From: Deltaproteobacteria bacterium
GTDB taxonomy: Bacteria; Desulfobacterota; Syntrophia; Syntrophales; JACQWR01
Assembly (NCBI GenBank): GCA_016209105.1
Contig: JACQWR010000016.1
Coordinates: forward strand, 1 to 64,000
Reading direction: 5' to 3'
Length of the DNA: 64,000 nucleotides
In this document: positions 1-9,804 of the stretch, piece after piece
Numbering within the stretch: position 1 is the stretch's first letter
Layout of the letters: each line of letters starts with the position of its first letter
The notes under the pieces: generated by a model
Told to the model about the DNA's origin: nothing
What the model saw: the letters and a program-made list of their open reading frames with translations, nothing else
Databases searched by the model: none
Position numbers and translations under genes: made by a program

Positions 1-141
1 ACCACTGCGAGTCATACTCCCCCGCGTGCTCGAAGACCATCCTCACCGCCCGCTCCCTAACTTCTCGTGAATACCTGCTCTGTTCTTTCATGTCTCCATC
101 CTCTCACAGAATGGAGCCTCCGACAATCCCGGAGCGGTTCA
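1..141 (-). mobile_element. IS3-family insertion sequence, partial at left edge (OrfA N-terminus plus terminal inverted repeat)
   Basis: Reverse complement of 1..91 encodes MKEQSRYSREVRERAVRMVFEHAGEYDSQW, an IS3 OrfA-like N-terminus. Upstream TGAACCGCTCCGGGATTGTCGGAGGCTCC resembles an IS3-family end. Confidence 0.75.
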
Positions 142-295
142 GTACTTGTGGGATGCGCCTTGTTTGAGAGGTTTCCGTTTTTTGCAAGAGACTCTTTGAC
201 CAACGTGCGGTAAACGTGCTAAAAGCTACCCCGGAAAAAAAGAAAAGCACATAAGAACATTGCTCGGCAAAGATGAAAGGATGCGTAACTAACGA

Positions 296-1027
296 ATGAT
301 ACTATTTGCGGGCATCAGTGTTTTCTTGGCAAGTCTTATTAAAGGCATTACCGCCTTCGGTTTTAACCTTATCGCGGTTTCCGCGCTGATATTCTTTTTA
401 TCCCCTAAACTGCTTGTACCCGTTATTACCCTGCTCAGCGTGACAAGCTCACTCTACATGCTTTTCGGCTTAATGAAATACGTTGAAATTAGAAGGATCC
501 TTCCCTTACTCATCGGCGCTGTGGTCGGGATACCGTTTGGCGTATTCTGGCTGGTGATATTAAAAGCGGAAATATTAAAGATCCTGATCGGCCTGGTGAT
601 TACCGTATTTGCCCTGCTTTTTGCCAGCGGTTATCGGAAAGAAATTAAAAATGAAATGCCGGCGTTCTTGCTTTTGGGACTGGTAAGCGGCATCATCGCC
701 GGAAGCACTTCCCTGGGCGGGGTGCCCGTGATTTTATTCTTCATCAATCAGGATTGCGATAAATCCACATTCCGGGCCAATCTGACCTTGTATTACATCT
801 TGCTGGGGGTGTTCAGCTTCTTCGGATACCTGCAAGGCAATCTTATTACCGGCGAAGTTATGAAATATTTCCTTTTCCTTTTAATCCCCATGACCCTGGG
901 AATCGTGGGCGGGATGAAACTCGTCCATCGGGTTGATGAAAAGCTCTTCCGGCAGATTGCACTCCTGATACTCATTGTAAGCGGCGTTACTTCGATTTAC
1001 ACGGGAGTAAGGGCTATCCTGCAATAG
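296..1027 (+). CDS. TauE/SafE-family sulfite exporter/permease
   Basis: 243 aa multi-spanning membrane protein; 'SGIIAGSTSLGGVPVILFF' is typical of TauE/SafE. Confidence 0.8.
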   Translation: MILFAGISVFLASLIKGITAFGFNLIAVSALIFFLSPKLLVPVITLLSVTSSLYMLFGLMKYVEIRRILPLLIGAVVGIPFGVFWLVILKAEILKILIGLVITVFALLFASGYRKEIKNEMPAFLLLGLVSGIIAGSTSLGGVPVILFFINQDCDKSTFRANLTLYYILLGVFSFFGYLQGNLITGEVMKYFLFLLIPMTLGIVGGMKLVHRVDEKLFRQIALLILIVSGVTSIYTGVRAILQ

Positions 1028-1105
1028 TGCACGGAGAAATATTCTTTTCTCCAAAAAGTGGTAACCGCCTCCTGCAACCGCCGTGTTCACGGAGGCGCAC
1101 CGCGC

Positions 1106-2308
1106 TCAAACAGAAACAATGTCAATTGGCGAATCCGTAACCCTCTCAAGGCGGTTCTTTCGCACGATGAAATCAACCTCGATGCCTATGGCCCCCACAT
1201 CGGGAAAGACAAACTTGGGCTCAAAGGCAAAGACCATGCCTTCCTCGAGAATGCGGCTGTGCCGCGCGGTGATGACGGGCAGTTCGTTGATCTCAAGCCC
1301 CAGGCCATGGCCGATAAAGGACACCTGCCCCTCTCCGTGTCCCATGAAGTGCTCCTTAAGTCCCGCCTTTTTTACCCGCTGGTACACCCTGAGGAAAAGC
1401 TCCGTTGCATTGATCCCGACCCTGCCGAAGCCGGCAACATCCTCCACGATCTCCTTCGCAATCTCGTACGGTTTCCGGAAAATATCCTTGAGCGCACCGG
1501 CCACGAACAGCCGCGACTCATCGGTGATATAGCCGTTATAGCCGCCGCCGTAGTCCACGATGACGGGAACGCCTTGCTCCACCGTGAAAAAAGACGATCC
1601 TTGGGCAATGGCGGGAGTAACGCCGACGCCGGCGATGGGAACGTCCGCATAGGAAGGCATGCCGCCCGTGCGCCCGGAAAAAACGCAGATGTTCATCATC
1701 TCCTGGTTAAAGCCCCTCATTCTCAGGAATCCCTGATGACCACGCATTCTTCCCTCGGCGACGAGAAGCGCATCAATCTCTATCTCACTGACGCCTTCCC
1801 GAATCACTTCCGCCGCCCGCTTGAAAACGCGGGAAACAATGGCCCCCGATTTCTTCAACTGCATAAGCTCATAGGAACTCTTGACCATCCGCAATTCCTT
1901 AATCAGGGGCGACACATCAACAAAACTTTCGTGACCAAGAATACTCTTGAGGCGCTCGTAGACTCTCACGGGAAGCACATCGAGTTCCATTCCGCCGGTC
2001 CCCCGCAAAATGCCCTTCTCCTCAAGAGTTTTACGAATGTCGCGGTCCCGGTCTATGGGAATAATGTCGAGGGGCGTATCCAACCGTGCCCGCGTGAGGC
2101 TTTTCTCAATAAAAAGAAGGGGCTCGCGATCAACGGCGATAACGAGCAGGCCCTTCTGGATTGTTCCCGTGAAGTAGAACATGTCAACGTTCTGCATAAT
2201 GACGGCAAAATCTATCCCCTGCGCCGCCATCATCGTCTTGAGTCCCTCGATCCTTCCGGCAATCTCCTCTTTACTGACGGGGTCAAACGCCCCAACCTGC
2301 TGCAACAT
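1106..2308 (-). CDS. M24-family metallopeptidase (Xaa-Pro aminopeptidase-like)
   Basis: 400 aa; creatinase-like N-domain, then 'VIVDYGGGYNGYITDESRLF', 'GHGLGLEINELPVI' and 'FAFEPKFVFPDVGAIGIE' pita-bread metal-site motifs. Confidence 0.85.
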   Translation of the reverse strand: MLQQVGAFDPVSKEEIAGRIEGLKTMMAAQGIDFAVIMQNVDMFYFTGTIQKGLLVIAVDREPLLFIEKSLTRARLDTPLDIIPIDRDRDIRKTLEEKGILRGTGGMELDVLPVRVYERLKSILGHESFVDVSPLIKELRMVKSSYELMQLKKSGAIVSRVFKRAAEVIREGVSEIEIDALLVAEGRMRGHQGFLRMRGFNQEMMNICVFSGRTGGMPSYADVPIAGVGVTPAIAQGSSFFTVEQGVPVIVDYGGGYNGYITDESRLFVAGALKDIFRKPYEIAKEIVEDVAGFGRVGINATELFLRVYQRVKKAGLKEHFMGHGEGQVSFIGHGLGLEINELPVITARHSRILEEGMVFAFEPKFVFPDVGAIGIEVDFIVRKNRLERVTDSPIDIVSV

Positions 2309-2343
2309 CCTATTTACCCTTTCTGACGTTTCCTCGGTAATTT

Positions 2344-2458
2344 GAAGCGCTCCTTGAGCAAGCTGTGGGGAATCTTCGATCCTCAGGGAATAGTCCGGTT
2401 ACGCATTCGCTCGCCTACCCCTGAGCAAGCAGCGGGGGATGCGCTCGCTGTCGAATTC
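2344..2458. repeat. Interspersed repeat family B, copy B1
   Basis: Shares 'TTGAGCA-GCTG-GGGAATCTTCGAT-CCT-AGGGAA ... CATTCGCTCGC-TACCCC ... GGGGATGCGCTCGCTGTCGAATTC' with 24048..24164 and 25349..25464. Confidence 0.75.
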
Positions 2459-2468
2459 GTTGATTTTG

Positions 2469-2545
2469 TGGTGCCCCCGGCGCGAGTCGAACGCGCGGCA
2501 CACGGATTAGGAATCCGTTGCTCTATCCTTCTGAGCTACGGGGGC
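2469..2545 (-). tRNA. tRNA-Arg (anticodon CCT), CCA encoded
   Basis: Reverse complement GCCCCCGTAGCTCAGAAGGATAGAGCAACGGATTCCTAATCCGTGTGCCGCGCGTTCGACTCGCGCCGGGGGCACCA folds as a cloverleaf with loop TTCCTAA. Confidence 0.95.
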
Positions 2546-2671
2546 TATGGGTAAGAGAACGCGGGCGATGTAACATGGATTTTAACCGGTGTCAAGATTG
2601 CCTCATTCCGGAGAGGGGGCTCGTTCCGATCCCGTTGGGCTTCCAGAACAAGCCTTCTCCCCGACGCCTCG

Positions 2672-3313
2672 TCAGACCTGGTATATCGCAAGCGACGGAA
2701 GTTCCACGCAGGTCAGCTTTCCTCCATAGACCGCTCCGGTATCAATGCCGATCTTGTTTTTTCCCACGAGCGGCTCATCCAGGGACGTATGCCCGAACAC
2801 CACGGTCTTGCCGAAATCAGCGGTTGATCCTATAAACTCGTGCCTGATCCATAGCATGTCCTCGGGAGTCTGCATCTCCCAGGGAATGCCCGGTTTCAAT
2901 CCGGCATGCACAAAGATGTACCTATCCGTTTCGTAAGAGGTGCGAAGGCTGTCGAAGAACTCCAGATGACTCTCGGGAACATTCATTTTCCGGCCGTCTT
3001 TGAGACCTGCACGGCCATAGGAGATAATTGTGCTTTCGCCGCCATTCATCAGAAACAGCTGTTTCCCCTCGTTGCGGCGGTAATAGTTAAGGAACATCTG
3101 TTCGTGGTTCCCGGAGAGGAAGACGACGTTGCCGATCTTTCTTCTCAGATCGAGGAGGTAATCAATCACCCCTTTCGAGTCGGGCCCCCGGTCTATGTAA
3201 TCGCCCAGAAACAGGAGGGTGTCCTGCTCTGTATCGAAGGGAAGCGCGGACACGAGGTCCTGGAGCTTAGCGATACAGCCGTGAACGTCGCCTATGGCAA
3301 ATATCTTCTTCAT
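2672..3313 (-). CDS. Serine/threonine protein phosphatase-type metallophosphoesterase
   Basis: 213 aa; 'GDVHGC', 'GDYIDRGPDSKGV', 'GNHE' motifs. Confidence 0.9.
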   Translation of the reverse strand: MKKIFAIGDVHGCIAKLQDLVSALPFDTEQDTLLFLGDYIDRGPDSKGVIDYLLDLRRKIGNVVFLSGNHEQMFLNYYRRNEGKQLFLMNGGESTIISYGRAGLKDGRKMNVPESHLEFFDSLRTSYETDRYIFVHAGLKPGIPWEMQTPEDMLWIRHEFIGSTADFGKTVVFGHTSLDEPLVGKNKIGIDTGAVYGGKLTCVELPSLAIYQV

Positions 3314-3417
3314 GTGCTGTCTGCCGACACTCTATCAAAACAACGTTTCGTTAAAGAACGGCAAACAGGGGGCGCGCCTGTCCGGCACTGCTGCCAGCCC
3401 CTTCTATTCGTTTCCGT

Positions 3418-4380
3418 TCACGTTGCCGCGGTTTTGAAAATGGCATCCACGAATTCCCGGCTGTTGAATTTCCTCAGGTCGTCCAGCTTCTCTCCGATGC
3501 CGATGTAGCGGATGGGGATGCCGAGCTCGGCGGCGATCCTGACCACCACCCCGCCCTTCGCCGTCCCGTCCAGCTTCGTAAGGACAAGACCCGTTACGCC
3601 GATCTCGTCCCGGAACAGCCGTGCCTGGGAAACGGCATTCTGTCCCGTCGTGGCATCCAGCACCAGGAGGACTTCATGGGGGGCGCCGGGAAGTTCCCGC
3701 CCCATGATCCGCTTCATCTTCTTGAGTTCCTCCATGAGGTTCACTTTCGTGTGCAGTCTGCCCGCCGTATCCACGATGACGACTTGGGCCCGGCCGGACT
3801 TTGCCGCGTTGACGGCATCGAAGACCACCGCCGTGGGATCGGCTCCGGCCTCCTGCCTCACCAGCGGGATGCCCACCCTCTGGGCCCACACGTCGAGTTG
3901 TTCGGCGGCGGCAGCCCGGAAGGTATCGGCGGCGGCAAGCAGGACCTGCCGCCCCTCTCCCTTCAGGAGCCGGGCCAATTTCCCGATGGTCGTGGTTTTG
4001 CCCGTGCCGTTCACCCCCACCACCATGACGGTGTATATCCCCTCAGCGGGGATGGCGAAGGGGGCCTCGTTCTTCTCCAGTATCTCCGCCATGGTGTCGC
4101 GCAGGACTCTGCGAAGGTGTTCCGGTTTATCCAGCTCCCGCCTCCCCACCTGTTCCCTCATTTTTTCGATCAGGTCGTGGGCAAATGCCGCTCCCACATC
4201 GGCCATGATCAGGACTTCCTCAAGATCGTCGAAGAGCGCCTGATCAATAACCTTTTTCCCCAGGATGATACCGTCAATGTTGTCGAGCAGGCTCTTGCTC
4301 GTCTTGGCAAGCCCCGCTTTCAACCTCTCGAAAAAACCGCCTCCTTCAACACTACTGGCCATGCACAAAACCTCTGACAC
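3418..4380 (-). CDS. ftsY: Signal recognition particle receptor FtsY
   Basis: 320 aa; SRP GTPase motifs 'GVNGTGKTTTIGKLA', 'DTAGRLHTKVNLMEEL', 'TKLDGTAKGG'. Confidence 0.95.
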   Translation of the reverse strand: MSEVLCMASSVEGGGFFERLKAGLAKTSKSLLDNIDGIILGKKVIDQALFDDLEEVLIMADVGAAFAHDLIEKMREQVGRRELDKPEHLRRVLRDTMAEILEKNEAPFAIPAEGIYTVMVVGVNGTGKTTTIGKLARLLKGEGRQVLLAAADTFRAAAAEQLDVWAQRVGIPLVRQEAGADPTAVVFDAVNAAKSGRAQVVIVDTAGRLHTKVNLMEELKKMKRIMGRELPGAPHEVLLVLDATTGQNAVSQARLFRDEIGVTGLVLTKLDGTAKGGVVVRIAAELGIPIRYIGIGEKLDDLRKFNSREFVDAIFKTAAT

Positions 4381-4462
4381 CCCGATAGAGAACGGGGAAT
4401 ATGCTTTTGGTTGTTACCCTGCAGCAGGCAGGGTTTGCGGGGAGCACCCCCAGTCACCTTTA

Positions 4463-4784
4463 CAGGCTGTTCAAAAATACCCAGATGCAAAGCTCCCGAA
4501 TTGAATCCCGCCAGCAGGCTGGGATTCCCGGTAAGGAAAAGACAGATTCCTGTTGCGCCACTTCATCCCATCGGGGGATTCAGTGATGCGCTTCCGGTTT
4601 CTTTGCCATGAGGCGCACTTCCCCGTATGTCGAATTCGGCAGCGAGCGCATCCCGCAGTGTACTGCGGCGTAAGCGAGCGAATGATAACCATCGCTTCCT
4701 TGGGAATCGGCGTCCTCCGCACGCCGGTGCGGAGACGTCAATGGCGAAGGAACAGAGCAGCAGATGGGCATTTTTCAACAGCCT
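4463..4784. repeat. Interspersed palindromic repeat family A, copy A1 (interrupted)
   Basis: Terminal inverted repeats AGGCTGTTCAAAAAT ... ATTTTTCAACAGCCT. Internal blocks match copies A2 and A3 but are split by inserted sequence. Confidence 0.8.
4632..4740. repeat. Interspersed repeat family B, copy B4, nested in A1
   Basis: GAATTCGGCAGCGAGCGCATCCC...GTAAGCGAGCGAATGATAACCATCGCTTCCTTGGGAATCG is the reverse-complement orientation of copies B1-B3. Confidence 0.75.
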
Positions 4785-4799
4785 GTTGAACGGAAGGGA

Positions 4800-7700
4800 T
4801 CAGTTGAGGTTCACCGCAACCATAGTGGAAACGCCATGCTCCTGCATCGTAATGCCGAACAGGCTCCCGGCAACCTCCATGCTCCGCTTGTTGTGGGTAA
4901 CCATGATGATCTGCGAGTTCGCGGAAATGTCTTTCAGAATACCGTTGAACAGCGAGATATTGGCGTCGTCGAGCGCCGCGTCCACTTCGTCAAGAACGAG
5001 GAAGGGGCTCGGCCGGTAGGCAAGGATGGAAAAGATGAGCGCAATCGCAGCGAGGGATTTTTCGCCGCCCGAGAGGAGGCTCACGTTCTGCGCCCGTTTG
5101 CCGGGGATCTGAATGTCAATGTCCACACCGGTCTCCAGCAGATCATTTTCATCCGTCAGCCTGAGCTCGCCCCTGCCGCCGGGGAAGATGCGGGCGAACA
5201 TCTCCCGAAACGACAGGCTTACGGCCTCAAAGGTCTCGGCAAAGCGCTTTCGGGAAATCCGGTTTATCCGGGCTATTGTCCTTTCCAGGGCGGCAAGCGA
5301 GGTATTGAGATCGGTCACCTGCTTCGTGAGAAAATCAAGACGCTCCTTGAGCTGGTCGTGCTCCTCGAGGGCAAGGAGATTTACCTCGCCAAACGTCTCC
5401 AGGGACTGCCTGTTCGCTTCAAGCCGAGCGATCAGCTCCTGGATGGCCCCGTCTTCCAGCCGTTGGAATTCCGCGCTCAGAGGCTCCAGGTCCAGATGGT
5501 ATTTTTCCTGGATGCCCGTCCGCACGTTATCCATCTGGAAGCCTACCTGGCGGCAGGATATTTCTCCGTCATTGACTTCCCGCACTGCTTGTTCAACATG
5601 CTTTCTCGCCTCCTGCTCCCTGTCCTCTATGGCGCGGCACTTCGCCACGCCCTCTTCCTGCAGGGCCTTTTGCTCCACAAGCGCCGCTTCCCTGGTCTGG
5701 TAATCGGCATAGAGAAGGCCGAGCTGTTCTTTCTCCGCTGCCATCTGCTGCGACAACTCCTCGACCTGACGATCGCAAGCCGCAATGTTTTCCTGTCGCG
5801 CGGCGGTCTCGCGGGAAATGCCCGCTCCGTCATTTTCCAGACGCTCACGGGTTTTAAGATCGGCGCCTCTCCTCTCATCGAGAGAGGCCAGGAGAACCTT
5901 CTCGCCCGTGAGGCGCGCCTCCCGCCCTTCCAAGTCGGCACTCAGCGCCCTGCGCCTTTCCTGGAGCAGGGTCATCTCGTCGCTAATGGTTTTTTCCCTG
6001 CCTTCGCAGGCGGCAATGTCTTCTCCAATCTTCCCTGTTTTATCCTCGACGTCTTTCGCTTCCGAAAGCAGATTTTCGCGGTTCAAATCAAGCACGCTAA
6101 TCCGCTGCCCGATGCGCCTTCTTTCGTCCTCAAAACGTTCGATGTCCTTCCGCTTGCCCGTGGTCTGTATCTCCAGGCGATGGATATCCGCGCTCAACTG
6201 CTGCAGTTCCTCCTGCCACTGGACAATCAGGCCTGCGGCATTCTTTCTCCTGTTCGAGGCCTCCTTCAGTCTCTCGGCAAGACGGCCCAGTTCCCCTTCC
6301 AGCTCGGCGGTCTCCCTCTTGCTGCGCAGGAGGTTCCCTTCCCCGTTCTGGGTGCTGCCGCCCGTCAGTACCCCGTGGGGACTGATGATGTCACCCTCCG
6401 GCGTAACGAAGGTGCCCCTAAAACCGTTCTGCTGCCATAGGGAGATGCCGTTCGGCAATGAGGGGATCAGGAGGACATCGCCCAGAAGGTACTCCGCAAT
6501 GGCGCGGTAATCCTCGTCCACGTGCACCTTGTCAATGAGCCGTACCGTTTCCTGCAGGTGCGGCATAGCGGCAATCTCCTGGGCATGAGTTCTCACCGCC
6601 AGCGGCACGAAGGTTCCCCGCCCGAGAGACGAGCGTTTCAGATAATCAATCGCCCGTACCCCGTCTTCCTGGCTCTTGACCACCACATACCGGAGTTTCT
6701 CCCCCAGTACCGACTCCACGGCGATTTCGTATTCCTGCGGTACGCGGAGGTGATCGGCCACAAGACCCACAAAGAGGTCGCGAGCCGGAATCTCGGCGCC
6801 GTCTCCCCCGTGGGCGGTCATGAGGGATTTTACTCCGTCGCTGCACCAGCCGTAGCCCTTGTGGAACTCCTGCAGGGAATGAAAGCGCGCCGTTTTTTTC
6901 CCCGTTTCTTCCTTGAGCCCGCTGATCTCGTCGTCAATATCGCGCAGGTCGGCCATGGTCCGTTCCAGTTCGCCGGCCACATCCTCTTTCCTGTCCTTCA
7001 ACTCGACGGAGCGTTCCTCATCGGCTTCCAGACCCCGGGCGACCTCCGCCAGTGTCTGACCGAGGGCATCGCACCTCCTCCGGTGCTCCTCCGTCTCTTT
7101 CGTGTCCTTCTCTTCCCTGCCCTTGAGGTACTCGACGTTCCGCATGAGGCTGGCCGCCATGTTCTTCAAATTCGCCTTTTGTGTGACCACGTCGAAATAG
7201 ACGACCTTCTTTTCCTCCAGTTCCTGCTCCAGGGCCTTGTCCGTTTGCCGGAGTTCTTCCACCTCTGACTGGAGCGCGAGGACGGACGCCCGCACCTCAC
7301 CGATCTTGCCTTCCGACTCGACCGCCGCCGCCTTCAGGGCCTCGATCTCCCGTTCAATATCCTGGGCCCTCTTCTCGAGCGCCGCGATCTCCGCCAGATC
7401 CCGCTGCCGGGTTGCGCCCATATCGGCGATCTTTCCCCGGGAAAATTCGATGCCCTGTTCCTTGATGCTGATCGTGTTCCGTACGGTGTAGAGTTTCTCC
7501 TGGCTCTCGGCAACCAATCGTTCGTTCTCCAGGACGGAAACCTTTGCTTCCTCCAGCGCCGCCGCCAGTTCCCTCAGGTTTGTCCGGAGCTGCGTTTCCC
7601 GTTCCTTCAGCTCTTCCTGCCGTCGCGCGAAGGTTCTCTTTTCCTCCGCCAGGTCTCCATAGCCCTGGAGGGCGACCGTGAGCTCCGCCTCTCGGATGTT

Positions 7701-8369
7701 TTTCTTCAGTTCCTTGTATTGCTCAGCACGTCTGGCCTGCCGCGACACGGCATTCAAGCGACTTTTCACTTCCCGGAGAATGTCGTTCAGCCGGAGGATG
7801 TTCTGGCTCGTGGCTTCCATCTTGCGCGTGGCCGCCTCTTTCCTGCTCTTGTACTTCGATATGCCCGCCGCTTCCTCAATGAAATGCCGCCGATCTTCCG
7901 GCTTGGCCTCTACGAGCGTGGATACGCTGTTCTGCTCCACGAGGGAATAGGTTCTCGTGCCGATGCCCGTGCCCATAAAGAATTCCTTCACGTCGAGCAA
8001 ACGGCAGGGAACCCTGTTTAGGTAATACTCGCTCTCGCCCTCCCGAAAGATCTTTCTCGTTACCGCAAGTTCGGCGCAGTCGGCGTAGGCGCCGGTGAAC
8101 GGCTGGCCGTCATTTTCGAAGGTCATGGTCACTTCCGCCATTCCCAACGGAGAGCTCCCCTCCGACCCGTTGAAGATGACGTCGTCCATCTTCTTTCCCC
8201 GAAGGGCCTTAACGCGCTGTTCCCCCATCACCCAACGGATCGCGTCCACGATATTGCTCTTGCCGCACCCGTTGGGGCCGATGACGCCGCAAATGCCCAC
8301 GGGAAAGTCAAGGACGATCCGATCCCGGAAAGACTTAAATCCCTCAATTTCGATTCTTTTCAATCTCAT
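4800..8369 (-). CDS. smc: Chromosome segregation protein SMC
   Basis: N-terminal 'MRLKRIEIEGFKSF...GPNGCGKSNIVDAIRWVMGE', coiled coils, hinge, C-terminal 'LLSGGEKSLAAIALIFSI...LDEVDAALDDANI'. Start placed at 8369 rather than at the ORF start 8477. Confidence 0.95.
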   Translation of the reverse strand: MRLKRIEIEGFKSFRDRIVLDFPVGICGVIGPNGCGKSNIVDAIRWVMGEQRVKALRGKKMDDVIFNGSEGSSPLGMAEVTMTFENDGQPFTGAYADCAELAVTRKIFREGESEYYLNRVPCRLLDVKEFFMGTGIGTRTYSLVEQNSVSTLVEAKPEDRRHFIEEAAGISKYKSRKEAATRKMEATSQNILRLNDILREVKSRLNAVSRQARRAEQYKELKKNIREAELTVALQGYGDLAEEKRTFARRQEELKERETQLRTNLRELAAALEEAKVSVLENERLVAESQEKLYTVRNTISIKEQGIEFSRGKIADMGATRQRDLAEIAALEKRAQDIEREIEALKAAAVESEGKIGEVRASVLALQSEVEELRQTDKALEQELEEKKVVYFDVVTQKANLKNMAASLMRNVEYLKGREEKDTKETEEHRRRCDALGQTLAEVARGLEADEERSVELKDRKEDVAGELERTMADLRDIDDEISGLKEETGKKTARFHSLQEFHKGYGWCSDGVKSLMTAHGGDGAEIPARDLFVGLVADHLRVPQEYEIAVESVLGEKLRYVVVKSQEDGVRAIDYLKRSSLGRGTFVPLAVRTHAQEIAAMPHLQETVRLIDKVHVDEDYRAIAEYLLGDVLLIPSLPNGISLWQQNGFRGTFVTPEGDIISPHGVLTGGSTQNGEGNLLRSKRETAELEGELGRLAERLKEASNRRKNAAGLIVQWQEELQQLSADIHRLEIQTTGKRKDIERFEDERRRIGQRISVLDLNRENLLSEAKDVEDKTGKIGEDIAACEGREKTISDEMTLLQERRRALSADLEGREARLTGEKVLLASLDERRGADLKTRERLENDGAGISRETAARQENIAACDRQVEELSQQMAAEKEQLGLLYADYQTREAALVEQKALQEEGVAKCRAIEDREQEARKHVEQAVREVNDGEISCRQVGFQMDNVRTGIQEKYHLDLEPLSAEFQRLEDGAIQELIARLEANRQSLETFGEVNLLALEEHDQLKERLDFLTKQVTDLNTSLAALERTIARINRISRKRFAETFEAVSLSFREMFARIFPGGRGELRLTDENDLLETGVDIDIQIPGKRAQNVSLLSGGEKSLAAIALIFSILAYRPSPFLVLDEVDAALDDANISLFNGILKDISANSQIIMVTHNKRSMEVAGSLFGITMQEHGVSTMVAVNLN

Positions 8370-8665
8370 TGATTGTCTAAAACCCGTCCCCTCAAAATTT
8401 GGGGAAAATAGTAACAAAAGAAAAACCGTTTGTAAAGGAAAAATACAAGAAAATGTACCTAAAAAAAAAATGACCACTATATATGGTATTTAGAGGCCCC
8501 GCCGGGGGGTACGCCCCCACCCCCGGCGACAGGCCCTGCCCGCCCTTTCCCGACCACCCCAGTGAGGCGCCTTCTTCACCACCCTTTTACGGAGAGATGA
8601 GGCAAGGAAAACGGCGGATAAAACAATATAAGATATTGAAAATATTATGATAACCTATAACTTTT

Positions 8666-8791
8666 ATAGGCTGTTCAAAAATACCCAGATGCAAGGCTCC
8701 CGACATCCTGAGGCGTGAGGCGTACTTTCTCGTACGTCGAACGGCGCAGGAGGAGGGAAACACCGCAGATGGGCGTTTTTGAACAGCCTAT
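8666..8791. repeat. Interspersed palindromic repeat family A, copy A2
   Basis: ATAGGCTGTTCAAAAAT ... GTTTTTGAACAGCCTAT inverted ends; core 'CAGATGCAAGGC ... GTGAGGCGTACTTTCTCGTACGTCG ... GCAGATGGGCG'. Confidence 0.85.
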
Positions 8792-9804
8792 CAGAAGATG
8801 CCTTCCAGTGGTGTTCTACAGCGAGGACAAGCGGCACCGCTGATATTCTGCTTTCTGATGGAAAAACCGTAACGGTCAATGAGCATCTCCCCGCAATGCG
8901 AACAGAACGTTTTTTCGCCATCGTCTCCGGGGATGTTGCCGCTGTAAACATACTTTAAGCCGCTTTCCTTGCCGATCTGCACGGCCTTTTGCACCGTGCG
9001 GGCAGGCGTCAAGGGCAAATCGGTCATCTTGTACTGCGGATGAAAGCGGCTCACGTGCCAGGGCGTTTCCGCCCCGAGGGAACGAATAAACCCTGCGATA
9101 TGGCGTAGCTCATCCTCTTCATCGTTAAGAGACGGAATCAAGAGGGTCGTCACCTCCACCCAGATGCCCAAGTCTTTCATCGTGCGCAGGCTGTCCAGCA
9201 CGGGCTGGAGACGGGCGCCGCACATCTTTCGGTAAAAATCATCCTGGAAGGACTTCAGATCTACATTGGCCGCGTCCAGGTATGGCGCGATCATCGTGAG
9301 CGCCTCTTTTGTCATGTAACCATTGGTCACAAACACGTTTCCGAGCCCCTTTTCCCTCGCCAGCACGGCAGTGTCATAGGCGTATTCGAAGTAGATCGTA
9401 GGTTCCGTATAGGTATAGGAAATAGTCCTGCACCCGGAGTTTACGGCATCTTCCACGATCTGGGCCGGCGTCACCTCCCGACCGGCAATGTCTCCCCGCT
9501 CCCGCGGAAACTGGGAAATATCGTGGTTCTGGCAGAAGGTGCAGCGAAAATTGCAGCCCACAGTCGCTACGGAATAGGATCGGGAGCCAGGGTACAGGTG
9601 GAAAAGCGGTTTTTTTTCGATGGGGTCCGCGTTCCGGGCAATCAATACGCCGTAAACGAGGGTATAGAGCGCGCCCTTTCGGTTTTCCCGGACGCCGCAC
9701 AGGCCCCGCTTTGACGGCTTGATCCGGCATGTGTGCGCACAGAGGCGACATTCCACATCTCCCCCGTCTTTTTTTTCATACAGCAGCGCCTCCCGATCTG
9801 TCAT
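8791..9804 (-). CDS. amrS: AmmeMemoRadiSam-system radical SAM enzyme (AmrS-like)
   Basis: 337 aa; 'CRLCAHTCRIKPSKRGLCGVRENRKG', 'FHLYPGSRSYSVATVGCNFRCTFCQNHDISQ' (CxxxCxxC). Confidence 0.85.
   Translation of the reverse strand: MTDREALLYEKKDGGDVECRLCAHTCRIKPSKRGLCGVRENRKGALYTLVYGVLIARNADPIEKKPLFHLYPGSRSYSVATVGCNFRCTFCQNHDISQFPRERGDIAGREVTPAQIVEDAVNSGCRTISYTYTEPTIYFEYAYDTAVLAREKGLGNVFVTNGYMTKEALTMIAPYLDAANVDLKSFQDDFYRKMCGARLQPVLDSLRTMKDLGIWVEVTTLLIPSLNDEEDELRHIAGFIRSLGAETPWHVSRFHPQYKMTDLPLTPARTVQKAVQIGKESGLKYVYSGNIPGDDGEKTFCSHCGEMLIDRYGFSIRKQNISGAACPRCRTPLEGIF

Noticed and set aside
4764-6440. 558 aa plus-strand ORF antisense to smc
   Set aside because: Lies wholly opposite a strongly supported smc; low-complexity composition typical of a shadow ORF in GC-rich coding DNA; begins in a repeat.
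8491-8530. GC-rich hairpin (GCCGGGGGG...CCCCCGGC) upstream of smc
   Set aside because: Alternative pairings are possible and there is no adjacent U tract or known riboswitch consensus; insufficient to call a regulator.
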